Below are positions 33,129 through 41,669 of a DNA stretch of 64,000 nucleotides, piece after piece (positions within the stretch are counted from its first letter, which is position 1; every line of letters starts with the position of its first letter). Position numbers and translations under genes: made by a program. This DNA is from Pseudomonadota bacterium. Lineage in GTDB: Bacteria > Pseudomonadota > Alphaproteobacteria > Rhizobiales > Hyphomicrobiaceae. A model generated the notes under the pieces. The model was given only the letters and a program-made list of their open reading frames with translations, did no database searches and was not told the origin of the DNA. The stretch is taken from contig JAEXXM010000034.1 in assembly GCA_023405815.1 (NCBI GenBank), forward strand, positions 1-64,000, given 5' to 3'.

Positions 33129-33844
33129 GCCCTGCACTTTCCATAAAGATCGACGAGAAGGTGTTTCCGCCGGTCGGGGAGCGACCGGCGAACCACGTTC
33201 TGAGGAACGTCGCGTTCCAAGTGGAGCCGGGGTCGTTCGTGATCATCACGGGCCCATCGGGCGGCGGCAAGTCGACGATGCTGAATATCGTTGCCGGCCT
33301 CGACGAGGACTACAAGGGCGAGGTCGCGTTCGGCGGTCGCGCTCCGAAGCTGGCGTTCGTGTTCCAGTCTCCTCGGTTGCTGCCTTGGCGTACCGTCTAC
33401 GAGAACATCGCGTTGGTGCTGCCGAAGGAGGATCCCCGGCTTGCGAACATCTCCGAGCTTCTCAAGCGCGTGGGGCTGACGGAAGCGGCGAACGCCTATC
33501 CGGAGATGATCTCGCTCGGCATGCAGCGCCGCGTTGCCCTTGCCCGGGCTTTCGTGCTGGAGCCGGACATCCTTCTGATGGACGAGCCGTTCGTCTCGCT
33601 GGACGATCCCACGGCGTATGCCCTGCGCGAGCTGCTGGTGGAATTGTGGTCCCGGCGCCCGACGACGGTCCTGTTCGTGACGCATGACCGGGCCGAGGCC
33701 GTTATGCTGGGCACGCGCATCTTGCGTCTGTCGTCCCAACCTGCGACTATCGCCCAGGACGTGCCGGTGCGGCTGTCCGTAGCCGACCGATCCAACCGCG
33801 AGAAGGTGCGGGAGGAACAGCGGCGCATCTTCGGCGAAGCATAG
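33116..33844 (+). CDS. NitT/TauT-type ABC ATPase
   Basis: A 242-residue ABC ATPase with Walker A GPSGGGKST, Q-loop VFQSPRLLPWRTVYENI, Walker B ILLMDEPFVSLD and the H-loop in VTHDRAEAV. The signature reads ISLGMQRRVALARAF, an altered form of the usual LSGGQ. It starts 13 bases inside the permease gene. SsuB/TauD-type ATPases have a standard LSGGMxQR signature, so the loss of one glycine here is notable. Confidence 0.88.
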   Translation: MAPVSPALSIKIDEKVFPPVGERPANHVLRNVAFQVEPGSFVIITGPSGGGKSTMLNIVAGLDEDYKGEVAFGGRAPKLAFVFQSPRLLPWRTVYENIALVLPKEDPRLANISELLKRVGLTEAANAYPEMISLGMQRRVALARAFVLEPDILLMDEPFVSLDDPTAYALRELLVELWSRRPTTVLFVTHDRAEAVMLGTRILRLSSQPATIAQDVPVRLSVADRSNREKVREEQRRIFGEA

Positions 33845-33859
33845 ATCTCATCAAAGTTA

Positions 33860-34612
33860 ATGGAACACGTGCGCCGATCCGCGAGGCTGCTTGCCAGCGT
33901 GACTGACAGCGACGAGGCGCGGCTCGTCGCGTCGCTCGGCGCCGACATCATCGATGCCAAGAATCCCTCGGCCGGTGCGCTCGGCGCGTTGCCGAGGGAA
34001 ACCGTGACGGCAATCCGTGCGGCAGTACCGTCTCGCATTCCGGTGAGTGCTACCATCGGAGACCCTGTCGACGACGTGTCGGCGACGAGCGATGCCGTGC
34101 TGGAGATGGCGGCCGCGGGAGCGGATATCGTCAAGATCGGGTTGAGCAAGCGTGCAGCGGGCGAGCGTGCGCTGTCGGCGGTCGGCCGGCTCGATCTGGG
34201 CGATGCTCGGCTGGTCGGGGTGCTCCTGGCCGATGACGGCATAGAGCTGGACTTCGTCGCGGCGGCACGCGATGCAGGCTTTGCCGGACTGATGCTGGAT
34301 ACGGCCGACAAGCGCCGCGGGTCACTGCCGGAGATCGCGACACTGGAGCAACTGCGGCGCTTCGTAGCCGCAACGCATGCGGCGGGCATGTTTGCCGGCC
34401 TTGCCGGCTCCCTCAGAGCCGAGCATGTCGCACAACTTCTTCCGATCGGTCCGGATGTGCTCGGATTCCGCGGCGGCCTGTGCCGGCAGGGCGAGCGGAC
34501 CTCTCAGATCGATGCCGAGGCGGTGAGAGCGGTACGCCGCGTTATCCCTGTTTGCGATGCAGCACCGGCTGGTGCTTGCGGTCTGCCGCTGCCCGGTGCT
34601 ATGGCGCGCTGA
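33860..34612 (+). CDS. mfnB: (5-formylfuran-3-yl)methyl phosphate synthase-like (MfnB)
   Basis: A 250-residue TIM-barrel protein with the MfnB/DUF556 signature ADIIDAKNPSAGALGALPRE, where Lys34-35 region (DAKNP) supplies the Schiff-base lysine in the archaeal enzyme, and VKIGLSKR and GLMLDTADK strands. MfnB condenses two glyceraldehyde-3-phosphates to the furan precursor of methanofuran; in methylotrophs the product is used for methylofuran, cofactor of Fhc. No good ribosome site lies before ATG 33860, so GTG 33869 is possible. It is the first gene of a series of cofactor genes. Confidence 0.85.
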   Translation: MEHVRRSARLLASVTDSDEARLVASLGADIIDAKNPSAGALGALPRETVTAIRAAVPSRIPVSATIGDPVDDVSATSDAVLEMAAAGADIVKIGLSKRAAGERALSAVGRLDLGDARLVGVLLADDGIELDFVAAARDAGFAGLMLDTADKRRGSLPEIATLEQLRRFVAATHAAGMFAGLAGSLRAEHVAQLLPIGPDVLGFRGGLCRQGERTSQIDAEAVRAVRRVIPVCDAAPAGACGLPLPGAMAR

Positions 34613-34629
34613 CAAGCGAAAGGCGTGGC

Positions 34630-35025
34630 ATGAGCGCACAATTTCCCATTACCGGCCGGCACGAGGGCGTCATCCTCGACCGCATTTTCGTGCACGGCCT
34701 CGTGCTGCCTGTCGCCATTGGTGTCTACGACGAAGAACAGGGCATCACGCAAAAGGTCCGCTTCAGCATCGAGGCGTCGGTGGCCACGAGCGTTTCGCCG
34801 AAGGGAGATAATATCGAGGAGGTGCCCTCCTACGATGAGCTCGTCGGGGCGGTGAAATCCATCGTCGCCGCGGGGCACATCAACCTCGTCGAGACGCTCG
34901 CCGCGCGCATCGCCGACCTTTGCCTTTTGGACAAAAGGATCGTCTCGGTACTCGTTCGCGTGGAGAAGCTGGAACGCGGCCCCGATGCCGTGGGCGTCGA
35001 GATCGTTCGGCCGCGCGCATCGTGA
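34630..35025 (+). CDS. folB: dihydroneopterin aldolase (FolB-like)
   Basis: A 131-residue FolB-type protein begun at ATG 34630 behind GAAAGGCGTGGC. It has LDRIFVHGLVLPVAIGVYDEEQGITQKVRFSIEASV and the C-terminal LVETLAARIADLCL, with the conserved Glu in NLVETLA and the QKVRF strand. It cleaves dihydroneopterin to hydroxymethyl-dihydropterin, a step shared by folate and H4MPT synthesis. Its place within the methylofuran/H4MPT series favours the latter. Stop overlaps the next gene (GTGA). Confidence 0.88.
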   Translation: MSAQFPITGRHEGVILDRIFVHGLVLPVAIGVYDEEQGITQKVRFSIEASVATSVSPKGDNIEEVPSYDELVGAVKSIVAAGHINLVETLAARIADLCLLDKRIVSVLVRVEKLERGPDAVGVEIVRPRAS

Positions 35026-35669
35026 GTGGGGGCAACAGCCCGACCGTCATCAAGCTCGGCGGAAGCCTCGCCGAGAGCCGGAGGCTCCCATCGATCTTGA
35101 AGATCGTCGGCAGCGCCCGCCAGTCGTGCGTGATCGTGCCGGGCGGGGGGATTTTCGCCGATGCCGTGCGGGCGGCCTACAAGAAGCATCGCCTTTCCGA
35201 GGTGACGGCGCACCGGATGGCGCTGCTTGCGATGCATCAATCAGGGATGATGCTCGCCTCAATGCACACGCGTCTCGTCCCGGTCGAGACGTTGACTGGC
35301 ATTCGCAGGGCGCTGTCGGAAAGCCGCATTCCTGTATGGCTACCGCTCAAGCTGGCCGATGCGGACGAAAAGATCAGCGCCAACTGGCGCACGACGTCAG
35401 ACGCGTTGGCGGCACGTCTCGCCGAGCGGCTCGGCGGTGTGCCGCTGGTGGTCGTCAAATCCTGCCGGGTCAATGCGGCCGACGCGGCCGCGCAGCTTGC
35501 GCACAAGGGGATCGTCGATCCGGCGTTCGCCGAGATCGTCGAGCGTTCGGGCTCGCCGTGGCGGGTTCTCGGTGCCGGGGATGAAGCCGAGTTGGCCCAC
35601 CGGCTTGGCGCGGCGTATCGATCCGGTCGACGCAAGCCGGCCAAGCGTGCTATCGCGCGACGGAGATGA
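35022..35669 (+). CDS. amino-acid-kinase family protein (MfnE-like)
   Basis: A 215-residue kinase begun at GTG 35022, overlapping the folB stop. It has the amino-acid-kinase N-terminus TVIKLGGSLAES and the Gly-rich IVPGGGIFADAVR, then WRTTSDALAARLAERLGG for the nucleotide site. Archaeal MfnE, a member of this family, phosphorylates the aminomethylfuran intermediate of methanofuran synthesis, and the neighbouring MfnB-like gene supports that role here. The basic C-terminus (RRKPAKRAIARRR) is unusual. Confidence is good for the fold, moderate for the pathway. Confidence 0.75.
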   Translation: MSGGNSPTVIKLGGSLAESRRLPSILKIVGSARQSCVIVPGGGIFADAVRAAYKKHRLSEVTAHRMALLAMHQSGMMLASMHTRLVPVETLTGIRRALSESRIPVWLPLKLADADEKISANWRTTSDALAARLAERLGGVPLVVVKSCRVNAADAAAQLAHKGIVDPAFAEIVERSGSPWRVLGAGDEAELAHRLGAAYRSGRRKPAKRAIARRR

Positions 35670-35711
35670 CCGCCGTCATCGGTGGAACATGCGGTCGAGG
35701 CACGGCTTCTG

Positions 35712-37163
35712 ATGGCTGACAAAAGGCTATTGTTCCTGACCGGGCGGCTCGCCGAGCAGCGGCTGGCCGATACGGTGGCAGCCATGGGGCTGCCAAACGG
35801 CTCGTGGCGCATCGCCAACCTCGGCATCAAGGTGGCCGCGCTGATGACCGAGAACATCGTGCGTAATCGCCTGAAGGAGCCGCTGGAGGCGGACCGGGTC
35901 ATCGTGCCGGGGCGAGCGCGTATGGACCTGTCGCATCTCTCCGACCACTACGGCGTGCCCTTCGAGCGCGGCCCGGACGAGATCATCGACCTGCCGCAGT
36001 ATTTCGGGAAGGACGGCGGCCCGCCCGACCTTTCGAAGCATGATATCCGCATCTTTGCCGAGATCGTCGACGCGCCGGGGCTTTCGACCGAGGCGCTCGT
36101 GACCAAGGGGCGCGAACTCGTCGCCAAGGGCGCGGACGTGGTCGATATCGGCTGCCAGCCGGACGTGAAGTTTCCGCACCTGGAGGAGACCGTCGCGGCG
36201 ATGAAGTGCGCGGGCCTCAAGGTGAGCGTCGATTCGGGCGAGGTGGACGAATTGCGCCGCGGTGCGCGGGCAGGGGCCGATTTCGTGCTCAGCCTCGATG
36301 AATCGAACATCGATGCGATCGCGGGCACGGCGTGTGTTCCGGTGCTGCTGCCGAGGCCGCATGGCGACCTCGACTCCTTGCTGCGCGCGATTGACCTGTG
36401 CAAGGCCAAGGGTATCCCGCACATTGCCGATCCTGTACTCGATCCCATCAACTTCGGGTTCATGACGTCGCTCGAGCGCTATGCGCAGCTTCGCCGGGTG
36501 CGGCCCGATGTCGAGATCCTGATGGGTACGGGCAACCTCACCGAGCTGACAGACGCCGACAGCCAGGGCGTGACGGCGATGCTGATCGGCATTTGTGCCG
36601 AGCTGCAGATTCACAATGTGCTGATCGTGCAGGTTTCCCCGCATACCCGGCGCACCGTGGAGGAGCACGATGCGGCGCGTCGGCTGATGTACCGCGCGCG
36701 CGAGGACGGAAATTTGCCGAAGGGCTACGATGCCGGGCTTCTATCGCTGCACGAGCTACGCGCTTTTCCCGACACGCCGGAGCAGATCACCGAGAATGCG
36801 AAAGAGGTGCGGGATTCCAACTACCGTATCGAGGCCGCCACCGACGGTCTGCACGTCTACAACCGTGACGGCCATCACGTGGCGCAAGACCCGTTCGCGC
36901 TGTTCGACAAGCTGGGCGTCGAGCAGGACGGTGCGCATGCGTTCTATCTCGGCTACGAGCTGGCGAAGGCCGAGATTGCCCGCGCGCTCGGCAAGCGCTA
37001 TTCGCAGGACGGTGCGCTCAACTGGGGCGTCGCCGCAGATCGGAAGTCAGAAGACCTGACGCAGCACGCGCCGGAAGGGGCGACGCTGAAAGCTGCCCGC
37101 AAGGAGAAGAAGGATGCCGCGTATCGTCGAAACGATCGTGACGACGAGCAACGCGAAGGGTGA
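35712..37163 (+). CDS. dihydropteroate-synthase-like protein of C1 cofactor synthesis
   Basis: A 483-residue protein begun at ATG 35712. After an N-terminal domain (residues 1-125, KRLLFLTGRLAEQRLAD) comes a TIM-barrel of the pterin-binding type: ELVAKGADVVDIGCQPD, KVSVDSGEVDELRRGARAGADFVLSL and the strand IPHIADPVLDPINFGF. This is the DUF6513/DHPS-like family found with H4MPT genes in methylotrophs and archaea. It presumably joins the pterin to a beta-ribofuranosylaminobenzene precursor or a related step. Length (480-490) is normal. Its last 50 bases overlap the next gene. Confidence 0.85.
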   Translation: MADKRLLFLTGRLAEQRLADTVAAMGLPNGSWRIANLGIKVAALMTENIVRNRLKEPLEADRVIVPGRARMDLSHLSDHYGVPFERGPDEIIDLPQYFGKDGGPPDLSKHDIRIFAEIVDAPGLSTEALVTKGRELVAKGADVVDIGCQPDVKFPHLEETVAAMKCAGLKVSVDSGEVDELRRGARAGADFVLSLDESNIDAIAGTACVPVLLPRPHGDLDSLLRAIDLCKAKGIPHIADPVLDPINFGFMTSLERYAQLRRVRPDVEILMGTGNLTELTDADSQGVTAMLIGICAELQIHNVLIVQVSPHTRRTVEEHDAARRLMYRAREDGNLPKGYDAGLLSLHELRAFPDTPEQITENAKEVRDSNYRIEAATDGLHVYNRDGHHVAQDPFALFDKLGVEQDGAHAFYLGYELAKAEIARALGKRYSQDGALNWGVAADRKSEDLTQHAPEGATLKAARKEKKDAAYRRNDRDDEQREG

Positions 37164-37680
37164 GGTTCATATTGCACCGCTTGGGCTGATTGCCGAGGGG
37201 GAGCAGTGGGTGATCGCGCCATTCCGGCCCTCGCGCACGCTGGACAACTTGAGCGAGGTACCATTTGCGGTGGCGAGCCATACCGATGACGTGCGCGTCT
37301 TCGCCGGCGGGGTGACCGGCCGCAAAGGTTGGCCGACCACGGCGGTCGAGCATGTGCCGGGTGTACGGCTCGCCGATGCGGTGTCGCATTGGGAGCTCGC
37401 GGTGGAGAAGCTGACCGACGATCCGCAGCGGCCGCGCTTTTCGTGCAAACTGGTGAACGTAGAGAGCCATCGTCCCTGGGAAGGGTTCAATCGCGCCCAG
37501 GCCGCTGTACTCGAATGCGCCGTGCTGGTGACGCGCCTCTCCATGCTGCCGCCGGAGAAGATCGACAACGAGCTCAAGTATCTCGAGATCGCCATCTCCA
37601 AGACTGCGGGGCCGCGCGAGGAGGAAGCGTGGGGCTGGCTGATGGAGAAGATCGAGGCATGGCGAGCGAAGCAAGAATAG
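37114..37680 (+). CDS. DUF447 family protein
   Basis: A 188-residue flavin-reductase-like split-barrel protein (DUF447) starting ATG 37114: MPRIVETIVTTSNAKGEVHIAPLGLIAEGEQWVIAPFRPSRT, then FSCKLVNVESHRPWEGFNRAQAAVLECAVLVTR. It overlaps the end of the DHPS-like gene by about 50 bases. DUF447 proteins occur in archaea and H4MPT-using bacteria, often beside cofactor genes. Biochemical role undetermined. Confidence 0.85.
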   Translation: MPRIVETIVTTSNAKGEVHIAPLGLIAEGEQWVIAPFRPSRTLDNLSEVPFAVASHTDDVRVFAGGVTGRKGWPTTAVEHVPGVRLADAVSHWELAVEKLTDDPQRPRFSCKLVNVESHRPWEGFNRAQAAVLECAVLVTRLSMLPPEKIDNELKYLEIAISKTAGPREEEAWGWLMEKIEAWRAKQE

Positions 37681-38156
37681 TCATCCGCGGCGAAAGCCAG
37701 GAGGATGGGGAAGCCATCCGGGCGCTGCTTAATTCGGCATTCGGCGGCAGCGCGGAGAGCAGTCTGGTGGACAGGCTGCGCGAGAGCAAGGAGCTGGTTC
37801 TCGGCCTCGCGGCCGAGGCCGACGGGCAGATCGTTGGCTACATTGCGCTGTCCGCGCTCAAGTCACCTGAGCGCGCCTTGGCGCTGGCGCCGGTTGGCGT
37901 AGTGCCGAGCCATCAGCGCCGCGGCGTCGGTGGCAAGCTGATCAAGGAAGCGTTGAAGCTGGCGCGCGCCGAGGGATGGCGCATGATCTTCGTTCTGGGG
38001 GAGCCGGAATACTACGGGCGTTTTGGGTTCACGACGCAATGCGCCGCGCGTTTCGATTGCGAATATGCGGGTCCGTACTTCCATGCGTTGCAGCTGACGG
38101 AAGATCCGGTGGCGGTGGACCCCGTGGTCTATTCTGCAGCCTTTGCCGATCTCTAG
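37659..38156 (+). CDS. GNAT-family N-acetyltransferase
   Basis: A 165-residue protein with GNAT motifs: ALAPVGVVPSHQRRGVGGKLIKEAL (motif A, Arg/Gln-x-x-Gly-x-Gly/Ala loop) and the following FVLGEPEYYGRFGF strand-turn typical of the YhbS subgroup. It begins 22 bases inside the DUF447 gene and its stop overlaps the convergent MfnF-like gene stop. Substrate unknown. A link to the cofactor genes is only by position. Confidence 0.8.
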   Translation: MASEARIVIRGESQEDGEAIRALLNSAFGGSAESSLVDRLRESKELVLGLAAEADGQIVGYIALSALKSPERALALAPVGVVPSHQRRGVGGKLIKEALKLARAEGWRMIFVLGEPEYYGRFGFTTQCAARFDCEYAGPYFHALQLTEDPVAVDPVVYSAAFADL

Positions 38157-39175
38157 TACGTGTCCGCAAGCAGCGAGAGGGCGACGGCAGGAGCACAGCG
38201 CGTCGCCCATCCGCGGCAAGCGTCGCTGGCTCGTGCCAGCTCGCCAAAGTGCGTGCAGCCGCGGCCGAGAAGGTGCGCGAGGTGGGCGATCTCTTCGGCA
38301 CCGACGCCCGCGGCCACGATGGGTGCGCTCCCCGGGAGTGAGGCGGTCGCGAGAACGTCGCTGATAGCTGATCCGATCTCGTGCATCTGCTGAGCGGCGA
38401 TATCGCGTGCCGCATCCTGCCAATCATCCAGCGAGGTGTCGGCAGCATCGCGACCGAAGCAACGGGCGAAGCGTTCGAGGCTCTCGGGAAGTGACTTGCC
38501 GCGCGCATCGAGCGTTGCGTGCTGATCGACATCGTCAGGGAGAGTGCCAAGAACGCGGCGGACGTCGGCCATGTTTGCGAAGTTGCCGGCGGCGAGGCGT
38601 TGGGTTCGCCCCTGCAGCGTGCCTCTTTGCGCAGCGACGCTGACATCGGTACGCGTCAAGCCGGTGTAGACCAGTTCGCCGGTTGCGAGGCGATCGCCGT
38701 CGGTCAGTCCGCGCGCGGCGATCTTGCCGTCGCGGACGGCGATGATGTCGGTGGTGGTCGAGCCCATGTCGACGAGGAGGGCGTCCGGACAGCTCCGGGC
38801 GACGAGTGCTGCGGAAGCGAGGAAGTTCGTGGAGGCGACGCTCACCGGGTCGCTCTCTGCGGCATCCGGCGCGCCGAGACCGCGCAGGCCCATCCAGACT
38901 TGGAAGGTCGGCAGAAGGGACTTCAACCGGTCGATGATCACGCGGACGCCCGTGGCGCGGTCGGGGAAGATCTCGCACAGCTCCCCGGTCATTGTAGCGG
39001 CGTGCGTGTCGGCCCGCGAAATGAGGTCGGCGGCTTCGGCGAAGGCCGCGTCGAGGCGGTCGATCCCCCGCCAGAGCGGGCAGGCGATCTGGCGCACGGC
39101 AATGGTGCGTCCGTCCTCGGCAAGTGCCACCTTGAGGTGCGCACCACCTACGTCGTATCCGGCCGTGATGGCCAT
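38153..39175 (-). CDS. H4MPT-linked C1 transfer hydantoinase/oxoprolinase-like protein (MfnF-like)
   Basis: A 340-residue actin-like-ATPase-fold protein begun at ATG 39175: AITAGYDVGGAHLKVALAEDG carries the phosphate-1 loop and LLVDMGSTTTDIIAVRDG the second. Families of this type are called H4MPT-linked C1 transfer protein and include the archaeal methanofuran enzyme MfnF, which joins the furan to the glutamyl-tyramine unit. It is convergent with GNAT and divergent from the HisA-like gene. The assignment to methylofuran synthesis follows from the MfnB/MfnE-like neighbours. Confidence 0.82.
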   Translation of the reverse strand: MAITAGYDVGGAHLKVALAEDGRTIAVRQIACPLWRGIDRLDAAFAEAADLISRADTHAATMTGELCEIFPDRATGVRVIIDRLKSLLPTFQVWMGLRGLGAPDAAESDPVSVASTNFLASAALVARSCPDALLVDMGSTTTDIIAVRDGKIAARGLTDGDRLATGELVYTGLTRTDVSVAAQRGTLQGRTQRLAAGNFANMADVRRVLGTLPDDVDQHATLDARGKSLPESLERFARCFGRDAADTSLDDWQDAARDIAAQQMHEIGSAISDVLATASLPGSAPIVAAGVGAEEIAHLAHLLGRGCTHFGELARASDACRGWATRCAPAVALSLLADTY

Positions 39176-39243
39176 CGGTTTTACGCTCGCGTTTTTCCGT
39201 CCGCCGCGCCGTGTTACACGAGGGGAACGTGGAGGCAAGCAGC

Positions 39244-39951
39244 ATGGACGTGGTCCCGGTCATCGACGTGCGACATGGCGCGGCGGTCGCCGCCATTCGC
39301 GGGGACCGTGCGTCGTACAGGCCATTGGCGACGCCGCTGGCCGAGGGCAGCGACCCCGTTGCAGTAGCGCGCGGCTATGCGCGCCTGTTTACCTTTCCGA
39401 TCCTCTACATCGCCGATCTCGACGGGATCGAGGGGCGCGGACGGAATGCCGGTCTCATCGGCGCGCTTGCTGCGGCTCTTCCCGGCGTCCGCCTTTGGGT
39501 CGACGACGGCGCGCGCCCGGTCGAGGCCGGTCGGCGGATCGCGGCGCAGAGCGCGTGGCTGCCGGTCGTGGGTACAGAGAGCATGGAAGGGGAGACCGAT
39601 ATAGATGCGCTGCGCAGTCTGCCGCGCGACGGCTACGTGCTCTCGCTCGACTTCAGGCGCGAGGGCTTCATCGGGCCGCCCGTGGTTCTGCACGAGCCTC
39701 TGTATTGGCCGCGGGACATCATCGTCATGACGCTTGCCCGAGTGGGGGCCGGCGAGGGGCCTGATCTCGAACGGGTCAAGGACATCGTCGCGCGTGCGCA
39801 AGGGCGACGAGTCTATGCGGCTGGTGGTGTCCGCGACCGAGCCGATGTCGAGGCGCTGCACCAGGCAGGTGCAGCGGGTGTTCTCGTCGCTAGCGCACTG
39901 CATGCCGGAAAAGTAAAAGCCGGCGACCTCAGAGAGATCGCCGGCCTTTGA
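39244..39951 (+). CDS. HisA/HisF-like TIM-barrel protein of the H4MPT cluster
   Basis: A 235-residue protein begun at ATG 39244 behind GGAGG. It has HisA-like strands VVPVIDVRHG, ILYIADLDGIEGRGRNAG, YVLSLDFRREGF and RRVYAAGGVRDRADVEALHQAGAAGVLVAS, but it is not the histidine enzyme, which has a different phosphate loop and neighbours. Such HisA-like proteins are conserved in the H4MPT gene islands of methylotrophs. Reaction unknown. Confidence 0.78.
   Translation: MDVVPVIDVRHGAAVAAIRGDRASYRPLATPLAEGSDPVAVARGYARLFTFPILYIADLDGIEGRGRNAGLIGALAAALPGVRLWVDDGARPVEAGRRIAAQSAWLPVVGTESMEGETDIDALRSLPRDGYVLSLDFRREGFIGPPVVLHEPLYWPRDIIVMTLARVGAGEGPDLERVKDIVARAQGRRVYAAGGVRDRADVEALHQAGAAGVLVASALHAGKVKAGDLREIAGL
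39916..39948 (+). terminator. terminator-like hairpin at the end of the HisA-like gene
   Basis: AAAGCCGGCGA and TCGCCGG-CCTTT pair across an 11-base loop and overlap the last codons and the stop of the HisA-like gene. The following bases are not U-rich, so strength is uncertain. Confidence 0.45.
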
Positions 39952-40091
39952 TGTCGTAGCACGAAGGGGAGAGCAGAACTCGCGCCGGGGGTGTTCTACC
40001 CGTTCCAACGGCCAGAAAGCAGTCTACCCAATCGCTGCAGCAGGCCCCTCTTCAAAGGCGGGGCATCATCCTGCTGTGGACGGTGTCCGCT

Positions 40092-40604
40092 TCAAGACTT
40101 CGCACCGAAGGGGTGAGAGGCGGAGTTACGCTGAGCGGTCACCTCGGCAGCGGTCGGCTTGCCGGCGACGGCGCGAGCGATCGACTCCTTCACCGCGCGG
40201 TAGTTGAAGTCCTGGATCTTGGCGTCGTCAGCGGCTTCCCAGTGGATGAACACGCCGACGCAGATGAAGATGTCGTCAGCCTCGGAAGCGGGGATCACGC
40301 CCTCGGCGACCGAGTCCTGAACGGCCTTGGCGACGCCGTACTGGGCAGGTCCGAACATCTGAACGGCCTGGCGGGCGTCCTTGATGGTGACCTTGTTGTA
40401 GAGGATCGTGTTCGGCTTGCAGGGCAGGTTCGGAGCAATGACGGCGAGGAGGGTGGTGAAACCGTCCTTGTTGTTCGTCAGCGCGTTGCAGAATGCAACT
40501 TCAGCGGCCGAGCCGCGCGGACCCATGAGAAGGTCGATGTGAGCGACTTCGTTACCGTCACCGACGAGCGACTCGCCGACGAGCACCTTGTTGATCTTGG
40601 CCAT
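40092..40604 (-). CDS. fae: formaldehyde-activating enzyme
   Basis: A 170-residue protein matching Fae throughout (AKINKVLVGESLVGDGNEVAHIDLLMGPRGSAAE..., FIHWEAADDAKIQDFNYRAVKESIARA). Fae condenses formaldehyde with H4MPT to methylene-H4MPT, the entry step of the pathway. ATG 40604 lies behind GGGAG. The gene stands alone, about 200 bases from its nearest upstream neighbour and 140 from the HisA-like gene, consistent with its own strong promoter. Length is normal. Confidence 0.98.
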   Translation of the reverse strand: MAKINKVLVGESLVGDGNEVAHIDLLMGPRGSAAEVAFCNALTNNKDGFTTLLAVIAPNLPCKPNTILYNKVTIKDARQAVQMFGPAQYGVAKAVQDSVAEGVIPASEADDIFICVGVFIHWEAADDAKIQDFNYRAVKESIARAVAGKPTAAEVTAQRNSASHPFGAKS

Positions 40605-40805
40605 TTCGGGGTTTCTCCCAAGCTATAAGCACCACGAGCACCAACGCCACCCCGCCGAGGCCGGGAGCACCGGTATCTGCCCAATTCGAAATGCCATCCT
40701 TCGTTTCTGCGTCCGGCGACGAAGTCGACGAACCGGTTGGCCGGATAGCGGCGCGCCATAAACGCCGCCCCTAGATAGCCTGAGGCATATGTCCGAGACA
40801 AGGGG

Positions 40806-41669
40806 CTAAGGAGCCTGCGCAAGGCTCAATGCGTCGCACACAAAGGATACAAAAAGGGTCGCTACAACGAGGTCGGCAGTCGTCCCCGGATTAACGTTCC
40901 GCGCCTTCAGCTCTGCATCGAAATCGAGCAGTTCTTTCTCTGTGCTGCGCTGCGCAACGGGCTGCCAAAGGGGTGCCAGGGCGAGAGCCCTCTGACGGAC
41001 GTCATTGGCCACCGCTTCACCATGTTTGCGGATGATGTGGCTGTCTGCAAATTGGGCAAGGTAGGCCATGTGCAGCGTGGTGATGGCCAGTTGCGGATCG
41101 CTCGTCAGTGCTCGCGCCCGGGTAAGCTGCGGCAGCCCAAACTCGAAAATGTCTGAGAAGTCCGTCGTGTAGTTGAAGGCGATGCGGTCCCGCCCGGCGG
41201 CGAGTGCCATGGCCTCGAGGAGGCCGATGGTCGGCGGCATGGCAACGTCCTGCTCGGGGGCTTCTCCAAGACCCCCAGGCTGGGCTCGCCGGATGGCGGC
41301 GTAGACGGATGCCGCATCGCCGGAATCGAGGGAGGAGAGCACCGCGCGGAGACGGTCGCGCAGGCTCGTCTCGAGCTTCATCTGTGCTGCTGCTGCGAGC
41401 GGGGCACACAGGAGCAGGATGCCGAGATTGGTATTGCAGCCCGCTGCGGCGAACGAGGCTTCGACGGCGCGCAGGATGCGGGTGCCGACCTTCATGCCGC
41501 CGGCAGCGACCCATGGTGCGGCGGCTTCGGCGCTGGCTTCGAACTGGGTGACGTCCATGCCGTGGCCGGCCGCATGGATGTGAACGTTGCCGGGTTTGAG
41601 GGCCGTGAGCTCGGCGCGGCAGGCGGCAAGGAAGAGCTCGCCGACCTCCTTCTCGCTCAGACGGGGCAT
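40806..41669 (-). CDS. triphosphoribosyl-dephospho-CoA synthase-like protein in the H4MPT cluster
   Basis: A 287-residue CitG/MdcB-like protein. ATG 41669 gives MPRLSEKEVGELFLAACRAELTALKPGNVHIHAAGHGMD, with LKPGNV the common N-terminal motif. Further segments are GCNTNLGILLLCAPLA and ARNVNPGTTADLVVATLFV. The named enzyme makes the prosthetic group of citrate lyase or malonate decarboxylase, but neither is present here. Homologues sit in H4MPT islands, so a triphosphoribosyl or related transfer in H4MPT or methylofuran synthesis is more likely. It overlaps the ATP-grasp gene by 13 bases. Confidence 0.82.
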   Translation of the reverse strand: MPRLSEKEVGELFLAACRAELTALKPGNVHIHAAGHGMDVTQFEASAEAAAPWVAAGGMKVGTRILRAVEASFAAAGCNTNLGILLLCAPLAAAAQMKLETSLRDRLRAVLSSLDSGDAASVYAAIRRAQPGGLGEAPEQDVAMPPTIGLLEAMALAAGRDRIAFNYTTDFSDIFEFGLPQLTRARALTSDPQLAITTLHMAYLAQFADSHIIRKHGEAVANDVRQRALALAPLWQPVAQRSTEKELLDFDAELKARNVNPGTTADLVVATLFVSFVCDALSLAQAP

